Shown here: positions 19,026 through 27,914 of the stretch, in pieces
How the letters are laid out: every line of letters starts with the position of its first letter
Numbering within the stretch: position 1 is the stretch's first letter
Assembly: GCA_947632105.1 (NCBI GenBank)
Contig: CANROD010000004.1
Location: forward strand, 1-64,000
Direction of reading: 5' to 3'
From: an uncultured Oligella sp.
GTDB lineage: Bacteria; Pseudomonadota; Gammaproteobacteria; Burkholderiales; Burkholderiaceae_B
DNA length: 64,000 nt
Notes under the pieces: generated by a model
What the model saw: the letters and a program-made list of their open reading frames with translations, nothing else
What the model was told of the DNA's origin: nothing
Database searches by the model: none
Translations under genes and position numbers: made by a program

Positions 19026-19061
19026 AAGCCACTTACAAAAAAATGTAAGTGGCTTTTTTAC
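19026..19061 (+). terminator. Rho-independent terminator after receptor 2
   Basis: AGCCACTTACAAAAAAATGTAAGTGGCTTTTTTA stem-loop plus T-run. Confidence 0.8.
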
Positions 19062-19075
19062 AGAAAAAATCTATT

Positions 19076-19366
19076 TTAAGCAGAAATATGTTGTTCAAAC
19101 AAACCATTTTCAATCGCATCAGCTAGTTCTGCACGAACTTGCTCACGAGTTAATGACTCTACCTGTGGCATAGGGAAATTGCTTGAAAAAACATCCTTAG
19201 CAAGAAGACCGCTTTCAGTCACGACAACATCACCGCTATTAACGGCTTGAACTAGCTCCGCTTTAACTTGCTCTCGTGTTAGTGGTGCATTATCAGCAGC
19301 TATTGCTTGAGTAGCCAAAAGAGTTGAAAAAACAATTGCGATAGCAGATATTTGAGTACGTTTCAT
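19076..19366 (-). CDS. Small secreted DUF4148-like protein with two tandem motif copies
   Basis: Signal peptide MKRTQISAIAIVFSTLLATQAIAA; repeated LTREQVKAELVQAV / LTREQVRAELADAI. Confidence 0.75.
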   Translation of the reverse strand: MKRTQISAIAIVFSTLLATQAIAADNAPLTREQVKAELVQAVNSGDVVVTESGLLAKDVFSSNFPMPQVESLTREQVRAELADAIENGLFEQHISA

Positions 19367-19590
19367 AAAGTTTATCCTTTAATTCATTTAATATATTTTG
19401 TCGACTTGAGGAGGAGAATTTACTTAAGCAACCTCCTCTGCCCTCGTCGATATATTTATAGTAACGAATATGTCATATATGATAAATGGCTGAAACGCTA
19501 ATACACTACTTCTAAAATAGAAGCAATGAACCTTTATTTTCCGTTCTACATTTTGATTTTATAAATTAAAATTCAATTACTTCACATCGC

Positions 19591-22047
19591 TCAAATACCC
19601 TTCTCTTGATCCTCCTCGTTATCAGATACCACCAACTCCAACTCATTGCCCAATACATCTGTCGAGCCTTGAACTGCTGGTGTCAAATAACTAGGCGTAT
19701 GTCCGGCTGAAGGTGCATTCCCTCTTCGCATGGATGCTTGTCTTTGACTCTCTGCTCTACTAAAATTCACGTTAGCTGCTGGCGCGTTGCCATTTCTATC
19801 CTGACCAAAATACACCACGGTATGCGGATACGGCAACTCAATATTAGCAGCATTGAAATGCTTTTTAACCAAGCGATTATAACCACGCTGGACAGCCCAC
19901 TGCATACCAGGTGTCGTTTTAATTAAGACCCTAATCGTTACGCCTTTATCACTAAGAGCGGTAACACCTGGAATAGTAATTTCCTCAAGAATTTCAGGAG
20001 CAAGCACCTCATCTTCCATCAGCTCAGCAAATGCATATTTTAAATGCTCAATCGCATAGTCGACATTTTCACGATGTGCAATTGTGTACTCACCCATGTG
20101 ATAAGAAAAATCACGCATATGATTTACTACCACATCAACTGATGAGAATGGAATAAGGTGATAACCACCATCCACGGTACGTATACCCACTGAACGGATA
20201 GTCATTTTTTCAACCGTGCCAAAAACACCACCAGCCTCAACGACATCATTAACATTCATCCCATTTTCAAGCTGAATAAACACACCGGTGATAATATCTT
20301 GCACCAACTTTTGTGCACCAAAACCAATCGCTAAACCTACCACTCCCGCACCAGCAAGTAGCGGAGCAATATTAATACCAACCTCTGACAGCACCACTAA
20401 GATTGCCATAGTGACAATAACAATCAACACAGCATTTCTCAGAATGGACAGCAATGTTTTTTCACGTGCACTGGGTGCATGCTCACCAGTCCCACTGAGA
20501 CGCCCCTCAATAAGACTAGCAGTCACACTCCAACTCAACGCCGCAATCAATAAAACTATGCCAACATTGACGACCATATTGATTGTTGCCTTACCGGATG
20601 TTGAGCTGAGCCACATAGACAAATCAAACGCATGCCATGCATCAAGAATAACTAATAACACTACCCCAAGCGTCAGAATACGCAAGCCCTTGAGCATAGC
20701 TGGCACATATGAGTTAATACGCTCCTCAAGCATAGGTAGCTTCGATCGCAGCTCATCAGACAAGTGAATTCGTCTACTAAGCACCGCAGTCAGTATCGTC
20801 GATAAAAATAAGCCTATCACAATAGCCACGACACTTTGCATAGTCGCATGCGCCATAAAGGGCAAGGCATTAACTGGGTCTATTTGACTGACGACCAAGA
20901 GCACGGTAAAGTAGATAATTGCTAAGACATACCATACTTTGGCAAACAAACGCATTAAGGTACCAAAAAATGCCACAGTTGACTGATTCGCTCGTCGAAC
21001 AAAACTATCATGCACCTCAACTCGGTGCTTCAAAATACCTCTGACAGCATAAATAAAAACACCAAACATAATCAATAAATGAATGATATTCCCTAATGAG
21101 GTACTAAATAAGAGGCTCACTACCGGTACAACTACAAGCATGCCATACCCAACAGTGGTAACCAACGTGCTTAGCCACTTATTCCAATATCGAGCAATCT
21201 CATCAGACATCATAAACAGTCTCAAATGCGGGTAACGAGGAGCAAAGATCAAACGTACTAGCGCCCGTGAAAATTCAACCACAACGAAAGCATTGACGAA
21301 AAGAGACTCAAGTACCCCTATCTCACCATTCGCCTCATTAAGAGAAATGACTACACCATAGCCCACCATAGCGGCCAAAGCGATAGCCACAACATCAATA
21401 GCGAAAGCACCAAAAATAGCTACTAGTTTGCGCAATAACACAAACTCTTTAGCGTGACGTTGATGCTTTTGAGTCGATTTTTGAACGTGAGTGGCCCAGT
21501 GTTCAATTCCTAAAAAAAATCGAGATGCTATTAAGCGAGTCAAAATAAAGGCGATGGCCGTAACGAACATGACTAAGAAAAACTTCCATAGTACTGTCTG
21601 CCACCCATCCATCCTGGTGTCCTCAACCTCTTTGCCACTAACAATAGAACCAAGGGTTTCTGCTGCAGAATCCAAGTCATCAATCACTTTTGTTAGAAAA
21701 ACCTGTGTCGTATCCGCTACTCGTCTGGGTAGGGAGTCAGCTGCCTCGGCATCTTCTGTCGCGGCAACTGTCAACGGGTCTTCAGTTACCTGACCTCGTA
21801 ATTGTTCAATTAGTTGTTGACGAGTTTGTTCATTTTCTAACAGATCTGCTAGCTGTGCAGGAGATGCTGTCGTAGTCACAGCAGCACCAGTCGCCGCCTC
21901 AGTAGACGTAGCTGTAACAGCATGCACCGTACCTACTGAGCACAGCAATAGAATGGCGCAAAGAAATAAAAGAAATGGATTAAACCAAGCCCTAACATCA
22001 GTTGTTCTGGGCGGTTTTGGTGAAGTTATATTGAAAAACTCTCGCAC
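19591..22047 (-). CDS. Mechanosensitive ion channel family protein (MscS-type, large N-terminal extension)
   Basis: Multiple TM helices; MscS core GAGVVGLAIGFGAQKLVQDIITGVFIQLENGMNVNDVVEAGGVFGTVEKMTIRSVGIRTVDGGYHLIPFSSV. Confidence 0.92.
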   Translation of the reverse strand: MREFFNITSPKPPRTTDVRAWFNPFLLFLCAILLLCSVGTVHAVTATSTEAATGAAVTTTASPAQLADLLENEQTRQQLIEQLRGQVTEDPLTVAATEDAEAADSLPRRVADTTQVFLTKVIDDLDSAAETLGSIVSGKEVEDTRMDGWQTVLWKFFLVMFVTAIAFILTRLIASRFFLGIEHWATHVQKSTQKHQRHAKEFVLLRKLVAIFGAFAIDVVAIALAAMVGYGVVISLNEANGEIGVLESLFVNAFVVVEFSRALVRLIFAPRYPHLRLFMMSDEIARYWNKWLSTLVTTVGYGMLVVVPVVSLLFSTSLGNIIHLLIMFGVFIYAVRGILKHRVEVHDSFVRRANQSTVAFFGTLMRLFAKVWYVLAIIYFTVLLVVSQIDPVNALPFMAHATMQSVVAIVIGLFLSTILTAVLSRRIHLSDELRSKLPMLEERINSYVPAMLKGLRILTLGVVLLVILDAWHAFDLSMWLSSTSGKATINMVVNVGIVLLIAALSWSVTASLIEGRLSGTGEHAPSAREKTLLSILRNAVLIVIVTMAILVVLSEVGINIAPLLAGAGVVGLAIGFGAQKLVQDIITGVFIQLENGMNVNDVVEAGGVFGTVEKMTIRSVGIRTVDGGYHLIPFSSVDVVVNHMRDFSYHMGEYTIAHRENVDYAIEHLKYAFAELMEDEVLAPEILEEITIPGVTALSDKGVTIRVLIKTTPGMQWAVQRGYNRLVKKHFNAANIELPYPHTVVYFGQDRNGNAPAANVNFSRAESQRQASMRRGNAPSAGHTPSYLTPAVQGSTDVLGNELELVVSDNEEDQEKGI

Positions 22048-22267
22048 TATACTGCTCTCTTTTATAGAAATAGAAATTACTTAGCAATAAAGTAACATAG
22101 GCAGTATGTTTGATGAAAGTGAGATAGACTTATGTAACTGAGCGTATCAAATAGTTGCTATAGGTAGCTATACATAATGCAGTTTAATAAGTATGGGCAT
22201 GCTGACACCGCAACGTGGCCAATAAATTCATACTACGCTATATGATGACCTCTATATGACGGGCAAT

Positions 22268-22296
22268 AAAAAAGCTACGATATATATCGTAGCTTA
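22268..22296 (-). terminator. Rho-independent terminator after tRNA-Lys
   Basis: Palindrome AAGCTACGATATATATCGTAGCTT (22272-22295) followed on the minus strand by TTTTATT. Confidence 0.75.
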
Positions 22297-22300
22297 ATTA

Positions 22301-22376
22301 TGGTGGGCTGGGCGAGATTCGAACTCGCGACCAACGGATTAAAAGTCCGCTGCTCTACCGACTGAGCTACCAGCCC
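22301..22376 (-). tRNA. tRNA-Lys (anticodon TTT), CCA encoded
   Basis: Minus strand GGGCTGGTAGCTCAGTCGGTAGAGCAGCGGACTTTTAATCCGTTGGTCGCGAGTTCGAATCTCGCCCAGCCCACCA, full cloverleaf. Confidence 0.97.
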
Positions 22377-22487
22377 TTGAAAGATTAAAATTATGACTTA
22401 ATTCATAAGACCTGTCAACACCTATTTATCATTTGTTGTTTAAAAGTATATTTATGTGTCTTTTTAAACAACAAAACAACAAAAAAG

Positions 22488-23411
22488 CTATTTTTCTTCA
22501 ATTATTTTTTCCATAACATTCAAAACTTTTTGAGTGTGGCGCCACTCAACTACTGTTACTGCAATACCACTGCCACAAACAATTAAAATACCTACCCACG
22601 CCCAAACATCAGGGAACTGCCCCCAAATTACAAAACCTAGTGCAGCAGCCGCAATAATCTGAAAATAACTAAACGGTGCCAGTAAAGAAGCCGGTGCATG
22701 CTGATAGGCCTTTATTTGCAATAAATGCCCCAATGCGCCAAACACACCCACATTGATGACAACAAACCATTCCCACAATCTAAAACTTCCTAGCACAGCG
22801 AGACTTTCATGCCACTGAAAAGGCACTAAAACAACTCCACCAAACAAACCGACAATCCCAGTCCAGAGTAAGGTAGTCTGAGAGTCATCAGCAGCCAGCT
22901 TTTTAGTGTACATATACTGCACCGCAATCATTACTGCAGCCAGTAAAGCATAAGCCACACCTACTGGGTCTAAACCAGCCCCAGGACGCACAATAATAAG
23001 CACCCCAAGAAAACCGACTATAGCAGCAACCCAACGGTGCAAATGCGCAGGCTCACCCAAAAACCAGGGTGCCGCACAAAGCACTACTAAAGGTGCTAAA
23101 AAGTAAATGGCTGTTGCCTCAGCTTGAGGTAAATACGATAACGCTTTAAAAACAGCTAATGTAATAAGCATCGTCGTGAGGCCACGGATGATTTGCCTTT
23201 TATAACTTTTACTTTGAAAAACAACTAAACCTTTTTTGGGCAAAGTAATAGCCAATACCAACACCACATGCACCGCATATCTAAAAAACACTAGGCAAAA
23301 AAGAGGCAAGCTCATTTGCATTAACCACTTGCCGCTTGCCTCTTGAGTTGATAATGCCCATGTTGATAAAACTAGTAGAGCAATACCAAGGAATATATTG
23401 TGGCCACTCAT
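22488..23411 (-). CDS. EamA/DMT-family membrane transporter
   Basis: About 10 hydrophobic segments; YLPQAEATAIYFLAPLVVLCAAPWFLGE and AFSYFQIIAAAALGFVIWGQFPD-type EamA repeats. Confidence 0.85.
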   Translation of the reverse strand: MSGHNIFLGIALLVLSTWALSTQEASGKWLMQMSLPLFCLVFFRYAVHVVLVLAITLPKKGLVVFQSKSYKRQIIRGLTTMLITLAVFKALSYLPQAEATAIYFLAPLVVLCAAPWFLGEPAHLHRWVAAIVGFLGVLIIVRPGAGLDPVGVAYALLAAVMIAVQYMYTKKLAADDSQTTLLWTGIVGLFGGVVLVPFQWHESLAVLGSFRLWEWFVVINVGVFGALGHLLQIKAYQHAPASLLAPFSYFQIIAAAALGFVIWGQFPDVWAWVGILIVCGSGIAVTVVEWRHTQKVLNVMEKIIEEK

Positions 23412-23413
23412 AG

Positions 23414-25735
23414 CTATCTGACCGGCGAAATCCTAACCTCAGCACCTCGACGCTTCACCTCTAACTCATCAGTAGATAGGATTTTTAGACCCTCCAAGCC
23501 CTTAATATAGCTTGAGCCCTGCATCTGCATAACACGGATTTTATTGCGCATTACCACAGGGTTGTGGATAGGCATACCGAACAACCAAATTTCATCTAAC
23601 AAACGAGCGGAGTTCATCTCACCAAGATGCGCGATCGTAGGCCCCATCGCCAACATATGGCCCTCACGACCAAAGGCAGGGACAGTATCAAGACCGCAGC
23701 TATACTCCAACACCTGACCGCCTTCATAACGCTCACCAGTATTTAGATCCCACCAAGCCTCATTAGCAGGCAAATAAACAATCGTACTGCCACTCTCTTC
23801 TAGAATTGGTGCAATCAACACGGCAGGTCCAAATAAAAACTGCCGGTCGAACTCGGCCGCTATAGCGTCATTAGGAAAAGCCAAAGGCATAGAACTCTGG
23901 ATTGGTTGACCGCCTCGTACACCTTCTTCAACAATACCGAGCACATATGGGATCAAACGATATCGCAAAGACAACCATTGCTTGGCAATCCTTTGTGTAT
24001 CCTCATCATAGTAAATCGGCAACTGCTCTATCTTCGCATGGAAAGAGAAATTGCCGCTAAAGGTTGAGAGTGCCAACCAACGCAAGAATAAATCAGCCTC
24101 CATCGGCTCATCACCGGCACGACCAATACTATGCTTAACAAAAGGCACACAACTATTTTGCGCACTAATTAAGGTACGATACAACTGATTCAAGCCTTCC
24201 CAAGAGCTGGCAAACGACTCCAATTCGAGATACGGTCGACGCTGGCTAGCGACATTAATTTGGTCATGAAGCACGACCCCCTCAGGTGGTGTTGTAGCAG
24301 CTGAAATACCATCGTATAACGCTTGCTCCAACAGCGTAGGGTATAGCGCCCTGAGTACGGCTCCCTCCTCGCTATGACGACCACTAGCCTCATCAGGTAA
24401 CTCAAATATGGAGGTAGTGGTTTTTAAAGACTGCCCATGCTCAAGCAATTGCTGATGCTTATCACGCCAGAAATTATATGCGTCCTTGTAAGTGAGATCG
24501 AGTAAGCCATAATCCTGACCAGCAGTATGTTTAGAGCCAGTAAAGCGTAATGCATCACCCTCAGCATCCATAATCATCCAACCACGGTCCTGAAGCTCTT
24601 CAAAGAGATGCGTACCGACAAGAACAGCTGGGAAAGTTGGCACCATCGCATGCCAGTGATTGTCCTTTAAAAGGTCAAAATAAGAACGCGTATTGGCCTC
24701 TAAACGCTCGGTGTTCCAATCCAAATTTAAACGATCGCTATCGATCATCACTAGACCTGGCCAAGCATACTCCAAGCTATTAATAGAAATTTCATGATCA
24801 CGCAATTGATTGGCAAAGACTAAAAACTCCTCGTCACCTTGCCCATCCAATTGCTGCAAACCAACCCCCATAGCCCCTAGTAAAGGCTGACCACCACGGC
24901 CCGTTAAAGCCGTGTATTGATCAAAAATAGCTAAAGGCTCACCACTGAATAAATACAAGTCAAAAACCTTATTGTCCGTACGGAGTTGATAACTAGATTC
25001 ATCATCCGCCACTGCGACACTGTGGATACTACGGTCTAAGCCGTCTAAATACAGCCCCCAACCGTGAGTAGACCAAGCAAGAGGCGCAAATTTATATTCT
25101 ACTAAGTCAGAAACCAACTCCTCACTACGACGATTAAAGTTCTGCTCAGTCAGCCCCAAACCATAAACGGCTTGCCCTTCCGGCAAATCAAGCATTAACA
25201 CCCAAGACTCATCAAAGACCCAAGGCTCTTCATAGTCACTTGATGTTTGAAGTATAACCTCAGCATTAGCAAAAGCCTCTATCGCAACCTGCTCAAGACT
25301 AACCTCTTGCTCCTCGCCATCCTCTGGTACTGCTTCGCTCTCGCTAACTGTCGGTTTTAATAACTTTAAAGAAAATGGCTTAACAGACATTAATAAGGCA
25401 CAGCCTTTTTGTGCCAAGAGCCAAGAACCATTTTGCTCTACAACAACTAACTCTGCCGGCTGATCATTAGGAACAACTGAGAGTTCCTGTCTCGTTTTAG
25501 CTCGTTCATTAGACTCAGGTAGGGATAAACTTTTTTGGGAGCCGCAGCAAAATCTAAAGACACCGGGTGCTTGAGCCTCTATACGTAGTACATAATCCTT
25601 AAAACCGGTCGAAAACTCTACGCTATGGCCTTGCTTGCTAACTAGGGCTAACTCTTCAAATTGAATCACACAACTCTCTTTTATTAACTTGGATAAATTT
25701 GGACTTATGTCATTTTTATAGGGATAATTGTCCAC
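23414..25735 (-). CDS. Glycoside hydrolase family 31-like protein (divergent; activity doubtful)
   Basis: QAVYGLGLTEQNFNRRSEELVS; FAPLAWSTHGWGLYLDG; LRWLALSTFSGNFSFHA; WLSLRYRLIPYVLGIVEEGVRGGQPIQSSMPLAFPND; QFLFGPAVLIAPILEESGSTIVYLPANEAWWDLNTGERYEGG, all GH31-type blocks. Confidence 0.75.
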   Translation of the reverse strand: MDNYPYKNDISPNLSKLIKESCVIQFEELALVSKQGHSVEFSTGFKDYVLRIEAQAPGVFRFCCGSQKSLSLPESNERAKTRQELSVVPNDQPAELVVVEQNGSWLLAQKGCALLMSVKPFSLKLLKPTVSESEAVPEDGEEQEVSLEQVAIEAFANAEVILQTSSDYEEPWVFDESWVLMLDLPEGQAVYGLGLTEQNFNRRSEELVSDLVEYKFAPLAWSTHGWGLYLDGLDRSIHSVAVADDESSYQLRTDNKVFDLYLFSGEPLAIFDQYTALTGRGGQPLLGAMGVGLQQLDGQGDEEFLVFANQLRDHEISINSLEYAWPGLVMIDSDRLNLDWNTERLEANTRSYFDLLKDNHWHAMVPTFPAVLVGTHLFEELQDRGWMIMDAEGDALRFTGSKHTAGQDYGLLDLTYKDAYNFWRDKHQQLLEHGQSLKTTTSIFELPDEASGRHSEEGAVLRALYPTLLEQALYDGISAATTPPEGVVLHDQINVASQRRPYLELESFASSWEGLNQLYRTLISAQNSCVPFVKHSIGRAGDEPMEADLFLRWLALSTFSGNFSFHAKIEQLPIYYDEDTQRIAKQWLSLRYRLIPYVLGIVEEGVRGGQPIQSSMPLAFPNDAIAAEFDRQFLFGPAVLIAPILEESGSTIVYLPANEAWWDLNTGERYEGGQVLEYSCGLDTVPAFGREGHMLAMGPTIAHLGEMNSARLLDEIWLFGMPIHNPVVMRNKIRVMQMQGSSYIKGLEGLKILSTDELEVKRRGAEVRISPVR

Positions 25736-25870
25736 ATATAAACTACCATTATGACTTTTTTTTCACTATATTTAAACCCAAATTGATTTTTAATCATATT
25801 TAGGATTAAAATAGCGTGCTTTTTTTTCTTAGTTAATCGTCACAAAATTGTCACTTGGTTACGCCCTAAT

Positions 25871-27721
25871 TTAGCGAAGCCCTATTGCCTTAATCAACTC
25901 CTTTTCTAGAGGGATAGGCTCACCATCTAGCGCAGCGCCGATAATGTCACCTGCAAAGCTACTCCAAGTCAAGCCATGTGAGCCATACGCTACTGCTAAC
26001 CATATACCCTTGGCATAGTCCAACTCACAAATCACCGGCAAACGCCCCTGTACTACCGCTCTACCACCAGACCAACCTTCTTCCAAACACTGCGGCGAAA
26101 GTAGTTCATTTAAAGCCACTGGTATTTTGTTTTTAATGACTTCTTGCCCTTCTAAGGTCACTCCAGGATTACTATCTCCATGCCGATAAGTACTACCCAA
26201 AACGCATACACCGTCAGCCGTGGGGGGCAAGAAATAGCCCTGACCACCTAAAGCAACCTGCGGTACATGTTTCAATCTACTTGCCTCAATATGCATTACT
26301 TCACCACCCATCCAGTGCATCGTCTCTTCAATCTTCGGCATTGCAGGTTTGGACTCTCCAAGAGCATTATATCGTTGTAATAATGCGCTTTTTTCTAATA
26401 TAAGCAGAGAATCAGCCGCATTAGCAATAACTACCTGCTCAAACTCACCCAACAACCTATCTTTGTCATCAAATAATAGCCACGTATCGGCACCTCGCTG
26501 CTTTTGCACATAAGCAACTGATTGAGCTCGCTGCTCTACAGGAAAGCTCTTATAAATATACGCTAACAACCTCTCTGGACTAATAAGCTGTGCCATTGGC
26601 CAAAAGATGCCACCCATATCAAGCTTAAAACCTAAACGTTCTGACACTTCAGCGGTAGTTAATCGTTGCACCCATTCTTTGGGCAAACTTAAAGTATCTA
26701 CCGCTAGGGTAATATCCTTACCATAACCCTTGTCTCGATTAACCTCCAGATTACCGTTACGTGAGACCACCACATCATCTGGAAAATCTTGCCAATGATA
26801 CAAAGCACGCAACATAGCCGTACGACTCAAGCGCGATTTATGATTATCATCAACAGAAATAAATGGCGTCATCGCCGCAACCAAATGACCCTTATGCTTG
26901 CAAGCATTGGACTCTTCAAACATCGGGTCAAACACCGACACTTGCCATGCTCGCTTATGCATCACTGAAGCAATACCTGCTCCTGCAATACCGCCACCGA
27001 TAATTGCCATTGTTTTAACTTTAGACTTACCCGGATTCTGTAAATGCGGCCTAAATGCCTGATGACCAATCATCTGTAAGCCGTTTTTTTTTGCAGCAAT
27101 TGAAAAGCCCTCTTGCGCTAAATATGCTTTTTCCATTAGAAAATAACTTTGAGCTGATGCGTAACGCAGGACCCATGGCCAAGACCTTTGCCCCAGAGAC
27201 TCAGTTTGCTCATCACGCACGAACAAATCAATAGAACAAAGCCATTGCTGTTGCAAATAAGCGGGATCTCCGAGCCCTAGCGTCAAACTACCACAACCAT
27301 CTACAAAGTCAATTCTGTGGACCCCAGGCAAAGCTAAAGGCCACTGCTGAATAAGATCAGAAAAAATAGCATCAAAACGTTGATCACCCAATCCCGAATC
27401 ACGATAAAAGCATGCAACTTTCTCCCAATCACTGGCAGAAAAAACAATATTATCACTAAATAAAAAATGCTGACTTATGCCTCTCTTGTGATATAAAAGC
27501 AGGGGCAACAGAACAAATGCTCCTTCCCCCTCAAGCATTACCTGCATCACACTTTTATCTTGCAACATCGCAGCAATTCTCGGCCATTCATTCTCTATGC
27601 GTTGCTGCCAACTCACTAGCCATGGACTACATAGACTTAAAACTTTAAACTCAGACGAAATAAACAAACACTGATTATTTGTCTCAATAGTTGCTGGGTA
27701 TAGAATAAACTCTTTAAGCAT
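25871..27721 (-). CDS. mnmC: FAD-dependent 5-carboxymethylaminomethyl-2-thiouridine(34) oxidoreductase MnmC with degenerate N-terminal methyltransferase-like domain
   Basis: MAIIGGGIAGAGIASVMHKRAWQVSVFDP; GGIFWPMAQLISPERLL; LGSTYRHGDSNP; RAVVQGRLPVIC; QQWPLALPGVHRIDF resembles the end of the MnmC methyltransferase domain. Confidence 0.82.
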   Translation of the reverse strand: MLKEFILYPATIETNNQCLFISSEFKVLSLCSPWLVSWQQRIENEWPRIAAMLQDKSVMQVMLEGEGAFVLLPLLLYHKRGISQHFLFSDNIVFSASDWEKVACFYRDSGLGDQRFDAIFSDLIQQWPLALPGVHRIDFVDGCGSLTLGLGDPAYLQQQWLCSIDLFVRDEQTESLGQRSWPWVLRYASAQSYFLMEKAYLAQEGFSIAAKKNGLQMIGHQAFRPHLQNPGKSKVKTMAIIGGGIAGAGIASVMHKRAWQVSVFDPMFEESNACKHKGHLVAAMTPFISVDDNHKSRLSRTAMLRALYHWQDFPDDVVVSRNGNLEVNRDKGYGKDITLAVDTLSLPKEWVQRLTTAEVSERLGFKLDMGGIFWPMAQLISPERLLAYIYKSFPVEQRAQSVAYVQKQRGADTWLLFDDKDRLLGEFEQVVIANAADSLLILEKSALLQRYNALGESKPAMPKIEETMHWMGGEVMHIEASRLKHVPQVALGGQGYFLPPTADGVCVLGSTYRHGDSNPGVTLEGQEVIKNKIPVALNELLSPQCLEEGWSGGRAVVQGRLPVICELDYAKGIWLAVAYGSHGLTWSSFAGDIIGAALDGEPIPLEKELIKAIGLR

Positions 27722-27914
27722 AAACACGTTGACTAAAGTTGAAAAAACTTGAATCCTCAAGTCTTTGGTGGCGTATTTTATTAATAATTATTTAAAAAAT
27801 ACCTTGTAGTATAATCATGGATTATCCTGCTTCATATACATTGAATAGGTGGATAGTCAGCAAAAACTCTTTTCATAAGCAGTCTATACTTCTTAACGCT
27901 TTAGGGACACACTC

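Noticed and set aside
20288-20767. 159-aa ORF on the plus strand
   Set aside because: Lies wholly antisense to the well-supported MscS gene; low-complexity Thr/Ile/Ser-rich translation typical of shadow ORFs.
22155-22180. TATAG-GTAG-CTATA hairpin upstream of the MscS gene
   Set aside because: Five AT-rich base pairs, not distinguishable from background.
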